This document shows, piece by piece, positions 1 through 12,510 of a DNA stretch of 64,000 bases (positions are counted from its first letter, which is position 1; each line of letters begins with the position of its first letter). The translations under genes and the position numbers were made by a program. The stretch spans positions 2,212 to 66,211 of the forward strand of contig VYZI01000385.1 of assembly GCA_013397695.1 (NCBI GenBank). The letters run 5' to 3'. The DNA is from Centropus unirufus (Eukaryota > Chordata > Aves > Cuculiformes > Centropidae). A model generated the notes under the pieces. The model was given only the letters and a program-made list of their open reading frames with translations, was not told where the DNA came from and did no database searches.

Positions 1-1031
1 CTCAGGCACTGGCCACATCACTGCTTGGATACTAACAAGGAACAGAGAGCACAACGGCTCCTCTCTCCCCAGGTATCTGCATCCTCAGAGACTGCAGCCC
101 TGAGCCACAGTTGCAAGAGAAGCCCTGCTGGAGCTGGAGAACGTGGCAGGGAGGTTGTAGTTCCCAGGGATGCTCCAAACTGGGCTGCACAAGGCAGTGA
201 GGAGCCTGACCTAGCGCTGGTGCTGGCACTGCAGTGAGGCTGGGCTTGGGCAGGAGACCTCTAGTGGTCTTCTGCAGCCGAAATCCCACGGGGAAACGAT
301 TGCTGAAATTCCGAGCTTCGTGTATTTCCCCGCCTCATAACTCACATCACAGCGAAGAGAATGAAATTCTGGGGAATTTTGAGCTGACAGGACACATTCT
401 TCTTGCCATGCAATTTGTGCACATCTGTCGCCAGAGGGTGCACCTGTTGATAGATAACAAGAATTAGACCCAGAAAACCTTAGCATTAAACCAACCAACA
501 ACTCCCACCCCCTGCAACCTCCCTCAGGAGCACGCATCCTGCTTCTGCTTCTAGAGGAGTAGAAGAGACTCCCTGGTAGTAGATTTCCCCCAAAAGAGGA
601 GCACCTGACACTGGAGGAACCCTGGGCCATGTGACTGAGAGGAGCTGGTTATCCATTCTTTAAATATCTTTGTTTCAGACCCGAGTTCATGCTTTCTCCT
701 CCACACTGTTGCTCCCTAAGACCTAGGGACTCGGATTCAGCACGGCCACGGAAGCGGGTGCTGTGCTGGCAGAGATGTATTCATCTGAGGTGCTTCTGTC
801 TCAGTTACCAAATGATGCTAAGGAAACACTTTTTCAGTAGACTTTTGGTCCTTGAATCTGAATATTTAGAATCCACTAGGCCAAGACCCTGAGCAACCTG
901 ATCTAGGGCCAGAGAAGGCTGTGTTATGTGTGGCAGGGGGTCTGAGGTGTAGAAAGGGCTTTAAAGGCCAGAAGTAACTGTTGTTCCATCTCCTGTGTGT
1001 TCCCTTTTTCCTGACCCTCCCTGGTGCTCAG
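1..1031. other. Upstream part of LRRC23 locus, no exon recognised
   Basis: This stretch precedes the first LRRC23 exon I can place and should be an intron or introns of that gene, because the visible LRRC23 exons encode only the C-terminal third. I looked for leucine-rich-repeat coding sequence between good splice sites and found none. The short open frames here have no recognisable repeat or domain. A CTCF-like core (10 of 13 consensus positions by eye) lies near 428-440, which is weak evidence on its own. Confidence 0.4.
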
Positions 1032-2257
1032 GCCCAGAATGCCATTCGGAGCCTTGAAGGCCTTGAGGGGCTGGAATGGCTGACAACTCTGCACCTGCGT
1101 GACAACAAGCTCGTGACCCTGGATGGATTCCACAGCAGCATGAAGTGCCTGCAGTACCTGAATCTGCGGTGGGTCCTCCCTACTTTGTGTTGGGACCAGA
1201 GACTGCTTCATCAGATTTTACTTCCATTTACGTCTTTGGGATTTTTCTGGTTTCTTTGAAAAGAAAACCCAGCGGGGATGGGTTGATTTTTGCTGCCCTT
1301 AATTGGTGTTCAGCACTTGGCTGTCCGGGAGTAAAACAGGCAAGGCTTTTCCTGGGCTTCTCAGAAAAGATCTGCCTCTCTGGTCACTCTCACACCACAC
1401 CTCACACTTTTTGTTCCTTGCCATAACTAATTTGGATCCAACGAAGCTTGTCCTCTGTGTTCTGCCCATGACTGCAAGTGCCCTTCTTGGCATTTGCCAT
1501 ACAGGGCAATGGTGATACCACACAATTTTTATGCTCTGTTTGAGCACAGAGAAATCCAGAGGTTCCTTTTCATCCCTCAGTCCAGGGAGCTGCAGATAGG
1601 TCTGGATCTTTGATCACATATCTGTGGTCTAAGGTCTATGGCCTGTCATCCTGCTAAGTTTTCCTTTGTCCTTCCTGCCATCTTATATTCCAAAGGGACC
1701 TCACGACTTGCATGTGTCTCTTTCCCCTGCTCTCTGTGCTCCCTCTTCTCCAGGAGCAACAGCATCAGTAGCCTTCAGGAGGTGGAAAAACTGCAGGTCC
1801 TTCCCATGCTGCAGGCGCTGGTGCTGTTGGATAATCCATGCTGTGAGGAATCTAATTACCGGCTGGAGGTCCTGGTCCTGCTGCCACGCCTGCAGCGTCT
1901 CGACAAGGAATTATTTGAGGAAGATGAGCAGGCAGAGGCAAATGAAATCCGTCAGAAAAGGCAGGAAGAAGAAAAGGTGAGAACAGCATGGCAGGGGGAG
2001 GAAATGGAATTGAAGGGAAAGAGAGCAGATCAAACAGGCTGATCAAGCCTCTCCTCCTCTAGATTACATGTGAAGAAGGCTGAGGGAGGTCAGTCCCAAG
2101 GGCAGAGAAGCCTGCAACAAGAGGCTGGGCTTCACAGCTTGATTGTGATGGTCAGCCTCGCAACCCTACCACCCTTCCCTACCCCACCAGCAGTATTTCT
2201 CCCACCTTCCTTCCTCAGGAAGTGGAAGAACCTCTCCAGGATGATGAGACAGAGTGA
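1032..2257 (+). CDS. LRRC23: Leucine-rich repeat-containing protein 23, C-terminal exons (5' part outside window)
   Basis: Three coding exons are visible: 1032 (or 1038)-1168, 1754-1976 and 2219-2257, each flanked by AG/GT, with phases 2 and 0 that join cleanly. The first encodes two LRR units (SLEGLEGLEWLTTLHLRDNK, then LDGFHSSMKCLQYLNLR). The second continues the LRR pattern (SISSLQEVEKLQVL, MLQALVLLDNP) into a cap segment (LPRLQRLDKE) and an acidic/basic helix rich in E, K and R. The last adds EVEEPLQDDETE and a TGA. LRRC23 is known as a radial-spoke head component of motile cilia and sperm flagella. Identification rests on the LRR-plus-cap C-terminus and on ENO2 lying immediately downstream, as in mammals. 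The acceptor of the first visible exon is ambiguous: two in-frame AGs lie six bases apart. The N-terminal exons must lie left of the window. Confidence 0.88.
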
Positions 2258-2469
2258 CCCCTGGATTTAATACCTGTTCCCAGAGCCAGTCAAGATCTGG
2301 AGAGGCCTTCCCCAACATGTGCAGCTGGGAAAGTGAGAGCTGATACTTACTCGAGCTACCTTCACCTCATTTTGCCCTGGAAAAGGCTGCCCGTGCTGGT
2401 CCTGGAAGCTGCCCTGAGCTACTGCAGTGTTTTCACAGTCACTGCACTCATATGCTCTAATCTCGGTCG

Positions 2470-2475
2470 AATAAA
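2470..2475 (+). terminator. LRRC23 polyadenylation signal
   Basis: AATAAA sits about 210 bases after the LRRC23 stop codon. A second AATAAA-containing stretch lies about 80 bases further on, near 2550. Either could end the transcript; the two are only a few hundred bases from the probable ENO2 leader exon. Confidence 0.65.
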
Positions 2476-2689
2476 AAGGGGAAGGGGAGAGTTACAGCTT
2501 CTGTGGTTCGATTTATAGCTCCCCAAAATCCGACAAGATTTACCAATTCAAATAAAAATAATTAATGAGACTGGAACCACTGGACTTGTTTATCCTGCAC
2601 ACACCCCCCCGCTATTCCCTGGCGCCCTCACCCTCATCTGTCTGTGTCTCTCCCCTGCCTGTCTCTCTCTTTCCCTCTCCATCCCCTAC

Positions 2690-2910
2690 GTGCTGTTTGC
2701 AAAGCTGTGCTAAATCCTGACTCATCGCGGCTCTGGGTCACATGCTGCTGTCCCGGCCCTATCAGGGGCGTCTCCATCCTGCTGCTGCTGCAGCCGTTGG
2801 CTTAGAGGACACATCATCTCCCCTTGAGGTCCTGCATCCCTCCTCAGCTCCGTCCTCTCTCCTCTCCACCAGCACTTTCTCCGTCTCCCGTCCACGCCTG
2901 CCCTGGGAAG
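2690..2910 (+). promoter_or_regulatory. Candidate ENO2 promoter and untranslated first exon
   Basis: ENO2 has a noncoding first exon in other vertebrates. Here the sequence changes from AT-rich to CpG-containing near 2690. It carries an AP-1-like TGACTCA near 2718, and ends in a strong splice donor (GAAG|GTGAGT, exon end 2910). No ATG opens a plausible protein across it. The intron that would follow runs to the start-codon exon at 5876. A second possible leader donor (AAGG|GTAAGT) lies close to 5819, so alternative leaders are possible. The transcription start cannot be fixed from sequence. Confidence 0.4.
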
Positions 2911-3401
2911 GTGAGTGTCTCCCCGCGGTCGGCACCCCCCTCAGGGCACGCGTGTTGCTGCCCCGCACGCTGTGCCCTCCCAGCTCCGCCCGCACTTTGG
3001 GGTCTCCGCGGGGAAGGACCACAGTGGGCGACCTTAGCAACTAAACTCGCCTCACTTCTTCGCCCCGCTCCTCCCTCCGCCTCCTCGCCTCCACCCTTCG
3101 CACTTGTCTTTCGTGTTTTCATTTCAGGTAGCCCCTTTTTCCCTGCCCCTGGCAAGCCCCGTTTCAGGCGGGAAGCTGGGGAATCGCAGGAGGGGGGCGA
3201 GCAGCAAGGCTAGCTGGTGGTCCCAGGGGCGCTGCCGGGAGGTGCTGCGGGATGCAGCTCTCCCGGGAGAGCGGAGTGGTGGGAGGGAGGAGGCAAAAAG
3301 CTCCGTTTGGGCGCTGCCGGGCGAAGGACCCAGGCTCAGAGCAGACCGGCCCCCCAGGCTCCCAAGGTGTCGACATCAACACAGGCGCTCAGCCGGGTCC
3401 C

Positions 3402-3464
3402 GGGGAGAGGGAAGGGGAGAGGGAAGGAGAGAGGGAGGGAGAGAGGGAGGGAGGAGAGGGGGTG
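3402..3464 (+). repeat. Purine-rich GA/GGGA tract
   Basis: A run made almost entirely of G and A with repeated gagagggag-type units, within the GC-rich first intron of ENO2. It gives long spurious open frames in several phases. Homopurine tracts of this sort can adopt triplex structures, but nothing here shows a function. Confidence 0.8.
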
Positions 3465-5882
3465 TTGTCTTCTCTGCACAGCCCCACGCCACCCAGGGGG
3501 AGGGGGCAGCGGGGGGAGGCAGCGGCAGCCGAGGCGGCAATAGCTGCATCAGCCGCGCCGCTGCAGCAGTGCGGGCTGCCTGGGAGCAGTGCCCAGCCCC
3601 GGGATTGCAGCAGCACACGGCGCTCGTGGCAGTGGCTTGGGCGAAAGGTCTTCTCCATGCTGGCCTGCCTGGCAGGGAGGGGAAATTGCTGCAGCACAAA
3701 CGATTCCCTGGTGAGATGCAGTGCCACGAAGCAGTGCTGGTCTCCCAGGGGGTTCTGCTCAGCCCCGGTTCAAGGGAGGCTGCCCAGCCTCCAGCCTGGC
3801 TCCTTTCTCCTCCTCACTGTGCTCTATGGGCTCCCAGCTATGGCTGCATCCCAATCCCTTATCCCAGCTTATCCGCCTCTGACCTCCTTTCAGGACAGTG
3901 CTGATGATGCCAGGGATTTCAGGATGGTTCTTTGCACTGTTCAAAGGAGGGCAAATAGGGCGGCAACACAAGCGGAGAGAGGGGTGTGAAGCACTGGAGA
4001 GGAGATCGAGCAATGGGGTAAGGGCGGGCAAAGCTGGATTTGGGCTTGCCATCTGGCTTTCCCACATGGCCCCAACAGGGGCGAGTGGACATGGACAGAG
4101 GGATGTGGCCACGGGCAACACGACCACATGAACAGAGAGGCACTGCACCCGGCACGCGTCTTGCTGTCAAAGGTCACTTTAATGGGGTCCTGCTCCTCTC
4201 TCCCCTACGGAGGCCGTTGGGGCACTGCCCCATCATGGCACGGCTGCAAAGGAAGCTGGCAGCTGCGTGGGCACGGCTCTGGAGGAAGTTCCCGCGGCGT
4301 GTGCCAGATGGAGCGAGGAGCACTGCCAGCGCGGCTGATGGGGGATCCCAGCCCAGATGGACATGGCGGAGGGCCTCACGCAGGCTACAAAGAGTCCGCG
4401 TGCTGCTCACTGAAACTCCCCAGTATGGGAAGCTCCTGCTTAGGCTTCAGAGCGGCGTGATGTCATCATGCCCGTGTGATTTCCTCCCACCCAAGGCAAT
4501 GGGGTCGAGAGCCAACTGGCTTCCCCCATCCTGCTTCTTAGCTCCTCTCAGTGCCGTGATGTGCTCTGCGCAGCCTCTCCCTGCCCCACGCTGAGCCCCT
4601 GTGCTGGCTGGATCCCTGCCAGGGGCTCACACACGCCAAACCTGGCTCTGGATGGGGCAAAAAGACTGCTTCCCGGTGCTCATCCCAGCCTGGCTTCTGC
4701 ACTGAGCTCCACGTTGGCTCAGCCCTGCTCAGGGTTGAATGAATCATCTGTGGGAGCCAGGGGAGGAAAAGCTGGCGAGGGTGTGAGGTGACATGTGCCT
4801 GGCTGTGGCTCCCTGTGGGGGGATGTGGATCCCAGCTCTGGATGGCCGCACCACCGAGGGAATAGAGGGTGGGATGGAGGGGGCACAAGTTATTTTGGAC
4901 CCTTCTAGGGAGCGATTTTCAGCGAGAGAAGCTCCTTCAAACAGCTGTCCTCACCCAGCAGCCCGTTTTCTACTTCAAGTTGAAGTAGGTGCACCCAAAA
5001 CGCTGGGTTTCCTCACCCCTTCTCATCCGGCAGAGATGCCTCTCAGTGTCATCCACTTCCCCGTGTCAGGAGCAGAGTGAAGGGTGGGAAGCTGAGCCCG
5101 GTGCCTGTGTTTGTGCAGGGCCATGTTCTCTGCCTCCCTTCCGAGTCCTCTCTGCCATGTCGGAGGCACCTCTGCCTTCAGCAAAATGGCTCCTCTGGCT
5201 GCTGTCACCACAGCACAGCCCAGCCTGGCGGCTCGCGGGGGAGACAGGAGGGCTCAGCTGGATGCTCAGCTGGGGATCCGTGGGAGCTGGGCTGGGGTAG
5301 CACCCCCACCATGGGGGGTCCCCTGGGCAGCCACCCCCTGCCCTGCCCCAGGCAGCCTCCGCTCGGCTGGCTCCCTGCCCGCTTGCTGCCTGACATTGCC
5401 AGGGGCTGTCCTCTCCCCCGGCATGGGGAAGGGAGATGCTGGGAGCTGGCGCCCCATCCTTGGTGCCAGGATGCCCCAGCTGATCCCTCTCTCTCTGCTG
5501 CCCTGGGATGTGGTGGCACCCTACCGTCTCTGCCAGCTGGGCTTGTGTCACGAGCTCGGAGAAGGGACAGTGTTCAGCTGTGGCACAGGGAGAGAGGGAG
5601 GCAGCGCAGCTCCCAGCACGACATCTACAGCACAGGGACAAAATAAATGCAAAATGATAACCAGCTCCTGGACAAAATGTGGAGAGATTCCCACTTTTGG
5701 GGGGGATCTGGTTTTTAATAGCAATTTCCAAATTTCCTTGAGCCAATAGTTTTAGGTTCAGCTCCTAAGGTCGCTGTTCCTTGAGTTCCCTTCTTTCTGT
5801 TGTTTTTTTGTCTAGAAGGGTAAGTGCCACATCCTGGGGCCTCTCAGAGCCGAATGTGTCTTTTCCTCTCTACAGAGTCACC

Positions 5883-8800
5883 ATGGCAGTCGAGCGGATC
5901 CACGCCCGTGAGATCCTGGACTCCCGTGGGAATCCCACCGTTGAGGTGGACCTGTACACACACAAAGGTGAGGACCAGGGATGGAGGAGAATTCCTGCCC
6001 ACCCTGGCAGAGCTGGCGCTGCATGGCAGCCTGGCACACTCTTCCCAGAGCATGGAGGGTCTTCTCCAGTGAATCCCCGGCAGATGGCAAGCCAGGGGAA
6101 GAAGGAAGACACCAAAGCTCTGCTTGTGGCTCTCGCTCGTGCCTGTGCTCAGCAACCTCGCACATGTGCCAGGCAAATCACAATGTGACAGCTGCTGTGT
6201 ATCTGACTTGAGCCATGTGCCTGCTAGTAGCAAGGATGGAAAATTTAATTAACATAGATATATTTACTTTCTTGTCCTATCCTCTCCACGCCCTCCCGCA
6301 GCTGTGCTCTTATTCCCGGGACACAGTACGGGTTAGGAAGTACATCCATGGCCAGGGTCATGAGGTGGTGGTTTGTCCCCGCGATCTCTGTGCAGGCGTG
6401 TATCTGCCCGAGTGTCTCCACTGGAAGAGCTGCCTCCGCACTGGGCTTAGCGCTCGGTAGGATGAGGGGTGAGGAGTGGTGACGGGAGGCAGAAACCCAG
6501 CCTCGGTCTGAGGGGGAGGAAGCTTTTGGCAGCTGTGAGTTGGGCTGCCTCTGGAACCAGGAGGAAGGCCGAGGAGCCAACCTTCCACCCATCATCCATA
6601 GTTCTGAGATCAGTGATCTCTGGGTACCCGAGATGCAGGTTTCCCAGGGGTTGCCACATCCTTTCCCTCCAAAGCAGGACAGAAACAGGTGCCCAAGGGC
6701 TTTCCCTCCTTTCCACCCTTTGCTTGTCTCACACCTGTGTTTTTTCTGTTTCCCAGGCATGTTCCGAGCAGCGGTCCCCAGCGGTGCATCCACTGGTATC
6801 TACGAAGCACTGGAGCTGCGAGACAATGACAAGTCACGTTTCCTTGGAAAAGGTGGGGAGATCGCTGCCATCCCTGGGGTTCCCTGTGCATGGGATTCCA
6901 CCAGAGGGTACCACTCATCCGCTGGCATGACGTAGATGTGTCCCACTGCCCTCAGGGAGACCACAGAGGCACAGACCTAGCATAAAGTGAAAGATCAGGC
7001 CTCGATCTTCCCTTGCTGTCTCCCGTCTCAGTCTCTCTATTGGTCCTCTCCCTCCCTCTTTCCGCCCTCTTCTTTGCCTCAACCTCTCTTTCTCTCTCTC
7101 TCTTTCTGTCTCTTCCCTTCTTTAGGGGTCCTGCAGGCCGTGGATCATATCAACAGCACTGTCGCCCCAGCTCTCGTGGGCTCTGTAAGGATTTCTCTTT
7201 GTTCTCCCTTCTCCAAAACTTACTCTGGTCTGTCTCTGCTCCCCCATCCATGTTTCTGCCTCTCTTCTCCTCACTATGCAGATGTAATAATGCTCTCTGC
7301 ACACCCGGGCACACCCCTCTTGCCTTCCATGTCTCTGCGTGTCCACAGCGATCTTTTCTCTGGGTGGAAATGATTAAACTCTTCCCAATCCACAGCAGCG
7401 CCTGTACCACCTAACTAATCCCTTTGATGCTCCCTGTGTAGCTCTCTCCCTTCTGTGCTCCTCCTCATCCACATGTCTGCGGCCTCACACCCGTTCATCC
7501 CACCCAGAACTCGTGGTGTGACAAGCAATGATTGTGCACCCACGAGCACAGCCTTGCGGAGTCGGGGCACCGCATCTCCAATCTGTTTACACGTGAAGAC
7601 CTGGAGCCTGCTCCACGGAGAGCTGAGCTGAAACCAGATGTTACACCACAGGCAGCCCATGGTGGGCTCTGGCTGGGAGCCCAGCTCTCTCCACCACTAA
7701 AAAATACCCAGCCTGGTAAAGAGCTGCCCGTGCTGGGCCTAATCCTGCTCTCCACCTTGCTCCTAGGAATGGCTCCGTCCAGTCTACCTGCACTTGCTTA
7801 GAGCTGAGCATGTACTGTGGTTCTGCCTAGCTTCTGTGCGGCCGCAGCACCACAAAGCTCCCTGGAAGCTGCCAAAAGCCTGGAAAAATCCCCATGGGAG
7901 TCCTGTCCCCTTGCTCCAGTGCAGCTACATCATTGTGCTTACCTGACTGGACCAAGGCACCGATTGCCAGAGCTTTGTGTGTGTGTGTGTGTGTTCTCCC
8001 ACAAGCCAAAAAGGTCCCTGTGACCCCAGCTTTTCCATCAACGCCTCCTTTCTTGCACTCCAGAGCAAGCGGCTTTTCCCAACTTCCCCTTCTCAGGAGC
8101 TGTTTCTTTTGTGCAGGGCCTCTCCGTGGTGGATCAAGAGAAGATTGACAATCTGATGCTTGAGATGGACGGCACGGAGAACAAATGTAATTAATTCCTC
8201 TGTTTTGGCCTGGGAAGTAACAAACGTGGGAGGTTGCGAGGCTGGAGTGTGGGCACTGTCAGAGCTGTGGTGAGCCCAAGGCTGGGTTGGCAAGGGGAGC
8301 CACTGGGCAGGAGGCTGGTGCCTGGGAAGGCTAACTCCTCCTTGGTTTTGCCCACAGCCAAGTTTGGAGCCAATGCTATCCTGGGAGTTTCGCTGGCCGT
8401 GTGCAAGGCGGGAGCTGCGGAGAAGGATGTCCCCCTGTACCGGCACATTGCTGATCTGGCAGGCAACTCGGATCTCATCCTTCCTGTGCCAGTAAGACTC
8501 CTCCATCCTTGATATCTGCCTTCAGAATCTCCAAAAGAAACTTCAAAGGGAGGTCGAGAAGGAAGGAACACAGGACTAAAACATAAGCTGAGTGCACTGC
8601 ACTTGTCCAGGAAGCAAACCAAGGCCTGAGATTTGTCAGGAGAAGAGACCCTCAGGAGGATATAGCAGAGGTTGTGGTGGGGAATCTCACTCAGAACAAG
8701 AGGGCTTCATGTGAACCCTCTGGGGCACAGTTCAAAATGAGGAATGTGGGTCTCCACACCAGGAAACCTGCGAAACTCTTCCACAAAGCATGTCACAGAT

Positions 8801-11800
8801 GCTAAAATATTCTTGGGGTCAGGGAGAAAGGTCCTGGAAGAGATTGATGTAGCCTTGCTGATAAAGACAGCACAGATCAACACACACAGATCGGGGGATA
8901 TCTGAGAGAGAAACAGGTGGGAAAGTCCCCTACCGTTTTCTTTGAGCCACTGTCGGAAAGAAGGCACCAGGCTGTACGTGCCTTTGGTCTGGTGCATTGT
9001 AGCTGATGTGCCATGTCACCCTGTGGGATGTGGCACGAACGGGCACAGTGACTCCTCTGAGAGCTTCCTCTAGGTGGTGCCAAGATCGTTTCCTTCAGCT
9101 CTGATTCTCTGAACACACTTTTCCAGGCTTTCAACGTGATCAATGGGGGATCCCACGCAGGCAACAAACTGGCCATGCAGGAGTTCATGATCCTGCCAGT
9201 GGGAGCTGAAAGCTTCCGCGATGCTATGCGCATCGGGGCTGAAGTCTATCACAACCTCAAGAGCGTCATCAAGGAGAAGTACGGCAAAGACGCCACCAAT
9301 GTGGGTGATGAAGGAGGCTTTGCCCCCAACATCCTGGAAAACAGTGAAGGTGAGAGTCCGGCAAGGATGGGGTACCCCTGCCTACAATGCTGTGACCCCG
9401 ACCTTTCTGCTCCCAGCATACAGAATTCCCCAAACATCAGTCCAAAGCATCATTCCTCAGTGCCACTGATCCCCTGTGTTAGGGGATGTTTTCTAAACTC
9501 CTTCTCCCTGACGTGACCTTGATCTGTCACAGCCTCTCCACACAAACCTGTCGTGTGCGCAGAGTTTTCCAAGGCCTTCCCCCCACCTGTCACTGAGCTG
9601 TAGGATTTTAATTCCTCCTTTTGCCTTTGGATATGGCCTCCACGACTCCTTGGCATGTTTCTATTGCACTTTAAGCTCCTTTCTGTCTCTGCCATCAGAC
9701 CATCATACTCTCAGTGGCTCTTGGGTCCCTCTTCCCATGGGACGTTCCCACTGAAAGGCAGAGCTCTCTGCACAGGCTCCGATTTCAACTTTCTTCCTCG
9801 CAGCTCTGGAGCTCCTCAAGGAAGCCATCGACAAGGCGGGCTACACAGACAAGATTGTCATTGGTATGGACGTGGCAGCCTCCGAGTTCTACCGTGATGG
9901 CAAATATGACCTGGACTTCAAATCCCCGGATGACCCAAGCCGCTACATATCTGCAGATGAGCTAGGGGACCTCTACCAAAGCTTTGTACGTGACTATCCA
10001 GGTGAGCTGCTGTGCTTAGCAGTAAGGAACCAGCCCTGGTGCCACATACTTAACTGGTGCATCCCCTCTGTGGTTTTGGGGAGGGAAGCAAGGCACCTTT
10101 GACTCATGTCTCTTCTGTTGTCCCTTCAGTGGTCTCCATTGAGGATCCCTTTGACCAAGATGACTGGGAGGCCTGGTCCAAGTTCACGGCCAATGTGGGG
10201 ATCCAGATAGTGGGAGATGACCTGACAGTGACAAACCCAAAGCGCATCGAGCGAGCGGTCGAAGAGAAGGCCTGCAACTGCCTCTTGCTCAAAGTCAACC
10301 AGATTGGATCCGTCACGGAGGCCATCCAAGCGTGAGTCTGGCCTTCTGCCCTTGTCCTGAAAAAGGGTTGGTGATGAGTCAGGGCAGGGTGTCACACTAC
10401 CCAGTGAATGAATAGACTTTTGTCTCTACCAGAGCATAGGATGCTGAGGGGGGGAGGAAAGTGTGCCTAGATCTCCCACTGTGCAGGCAGTGATTGTAGG
10501 AGCAGGAGCTACTGACTACATTTCTGGCTCCTGCAGCTGCAAGTTGGCCCAGGAGAATGGCTGGGGTGTGATGGTGAGCCACCGATCTGGTGAGACTGAA
10601 GACACCTTCATTGCTGATCTTGTCGTAGGACTGTGCACTGGGCAGGTATGTGAGACCCAGGCCACACACAAGCCTGGAGAAAAAGTGAAGGGATGAGAAG
10701 GCAGAATCCCCTGCCCTGCCACGGGAAACTGGTGCAAGTCATAAGTGTCTTACAGTGTTTGTTTTGGGGAATGCTTTACAGATAAAGACGGGTGCTCCCT
10801 GCAGGTCTGAACGCCTGGCTAAATACAACCAGCTCATGAGGTAAGGGGCTTCAGGAATGGGAGTACAGAAGAGAGAACGGGGGAATATCTGATTGGGGTG
10901 GAAGGAGATGAAAGCCCAACAGTAAAAGGGGCTTCTGGGGAAAATGTTATGAAGACAAGGCATAGAGATAAAAGTAGGATCCCAAGGAGATTTCTGGACC
11001 AGACTCCTTCCCTCCTCCTTGGCATGAGAGTGCAGCCCCACAGGCACAGCAGCTGCCAGATGCCAAGCTCCTCCAGCCCATATCAGCTTCCTGGCCAGTG
11101 CACCTGGCCAATCTGGCACCCTGGTGCATCTGAACATAAAATCATTAAGGCTGGAAGAGACCTCTAAGGTCATCCAGTCCAACTGTCATCTCAACACCAC
11201 TGTGCCTGCTAAACCACATCCCAAAGTGCCACATCTACATGCTTTTTTAACACCTCCAGGGACTGAGACTCCACCCCTTCCCTGAGCAGACTTTTTGATG
11301 GTCCCCCACTCTTTTGGCAAAGAAATTTTTCCTAATATCCAATCTAAACATCCCATGGTGCAACTTGAAGCCATTTCCTCTCATCCTGTCACTTGTTACT
11401 TGGGAGAAGAAACCAACACTCACCTACTACAACCTCCTTTCCAGCACCTCAAGGCAGTGACAAGGTCTCCCCTCACCCTCCTCTTCTCCAGGCTAAACAA
11501 CCCCAGTTCCCCCAGCCGCTCCTCATAAGACTTGTTCTCAGCCCGTTCACCAGCTTTGTTGCCCTTCTCTGGACACACTCCAGGACCGCAATGTCCTTCT
11601 TGTAGTGAGGGGCTCAGAAATGAACACAGTATTTGAGATGCAGCCTCACCAGGGCTGAGTACAGGGAGATGATCACTTCCCTACTCCTGCTGGCCACACC
11701 ATTTCTGATACCATTGGCTTCTTGGCCATCTGGGCCACTGCTGGCTCGTGTTCAGTTGGCTGTCAACCAGAACCCTCAAGTCCTTTTCTGCCAGGCAGCT

Positions 11801-12510
11801 TTCCAGCCGCCCTTCCCCAAGCATGCATCACTGCGTTTGGGATTGTTGTGGCCCAAGTGCAGGACCCAGCACTTGGCCTTGTTATACCTCATACAATTGA
11901 CCTCCGCCCATAGATCCAGCCTGTCCAGATCCCTCTGCAGAGATTTCCTACCCTCGAGCAGATCGACACTACCACCCAATTTGGTATCATCTGCAAACTC
12001 ACTGAAGGAGCCCTTGATCCCCTCATCCTGATCATTGATAAAGATATTAAGCAAGACAGGCCCCAGCACGGAGACCTGGGGAACACCACTTGTGACCAGC
12101 CTCCAGCTGGATTTATCTCCATTGACCACAACTCTCTGGGCTCAGCCATTCAGCCAGTTTTTGTACCCAGCAAAGAGTACACCTGTCTAAGCCATGATCT
12201 GCCAGCTTCTCTAGGAGAATGCTGTGGAAAACTGCCAAACGCTTTACTGAAGTCCAGGTAGACAACATCAACAGCTCTTCCCTCATCCACTAGGTGGGTC
12301 ACCTGGGCATAGAAGATCAGGTTGGTTAAGAAGGACCTGCCTTTCATGAGCCCATGCTGCCTGGGCCTGATCCCCTGATTGTCCTGTCATGCTCCCTCAC
12401 AGCCAGGACCTGTAATGTGCTGTCTCTCTCTCTCCTGCAGGATTGAGGAAGAGCTTGGTGATGAAGCACGCTTTGCTGGACACAACTTTCGCAACCCAAG
12501 TGTTCTTTGA
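5883..12510 (+). CDS. ENO2: Gamma-enolase (neuron-specific enolase 2)
   Basis: A homodimeric, Mg-dependent cytosolic glycolytic enzyme that interconverts 2-phosphoglycerate and phosphoenolpyruvate. Coding exons: 5883-5967 (exon from 5876), 6757-6852, 7126-7184, 8117-8186, 8358-8491, 9127-9349, 9804-10001, 10130-10331, 10537-10645, 10782-10840, 12441-12510. The sum is 1305 nt, giving 434 aa plus stop, the family length. The start is [18 protein letters not shown] in a good Kozak context (gtcaccATGG). Visible active-site segments are PSGAST (mobile loop serine), [50 protein letters not shown] and SHRSGETED. All catalytic motifs are intact. The C-terminus NPSVL and internal residues such as [18 protein letters not shown] fit the gamma isoform better than alpha or beta, and the neighbours agree. 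The last intron holds a large antisense CR1. Confidence 0.97.
7976..7994 (+). repeat. TG dinucleotide microsatellite in ENO2 intron
   Basis: About nine to ten uninterrupted TG units in the ENO2 intron that precedes the exon at 8117. It is a candidate length polymorphism. No other role is suggested. Confidence 0.9.
11127..12405 (-). mobile_element. CR1 LINE fragment, antisense, with reverse-transcriptase remnants
   Basis: Read on the minus strand this is a contiguous 5'-truncated CR1. Its right part encodes [12 protein letters not shown] and then SGVPQ-, [12 protein letters not shown] and [16 protein letters not shown] segments, which are the conserved core of CR1 reverse transcriptase (FADD is the catalytic motif). 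Its left part is the typical 3' untranslated region ending at 'aaaatcattaaggctgg' near 11140. Premature stops and frameshifts show it is dead. It occupies almost all of the last ENO2 intron, in the opposite orientation to the gene. Confidence 0.93.

Noticed and set aside
428..440. CTCF-like site
   Set aside because: The core matches only about 10 of 13 consensus positions by eye and has no supporting context. A motif score and ChIP would be needed.
3104..3989. Frames of 266 and 245 codons in ENO2 intron 1
   Set aside because: They derive from a GA-rich simple tract and GC-rich DNA. The translations are Arg/Glu/Gly-rich without domains, and the region lies between the ENO2 leader and coding exons.
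11776..12347. Minus-strand reverse-transcriptase-like frames as a possible host gene
   Set aside because: They match CR1 LINE protein segments, are broken by stops and sit in an element with a CR1 3' end, so they are transposon remnants.
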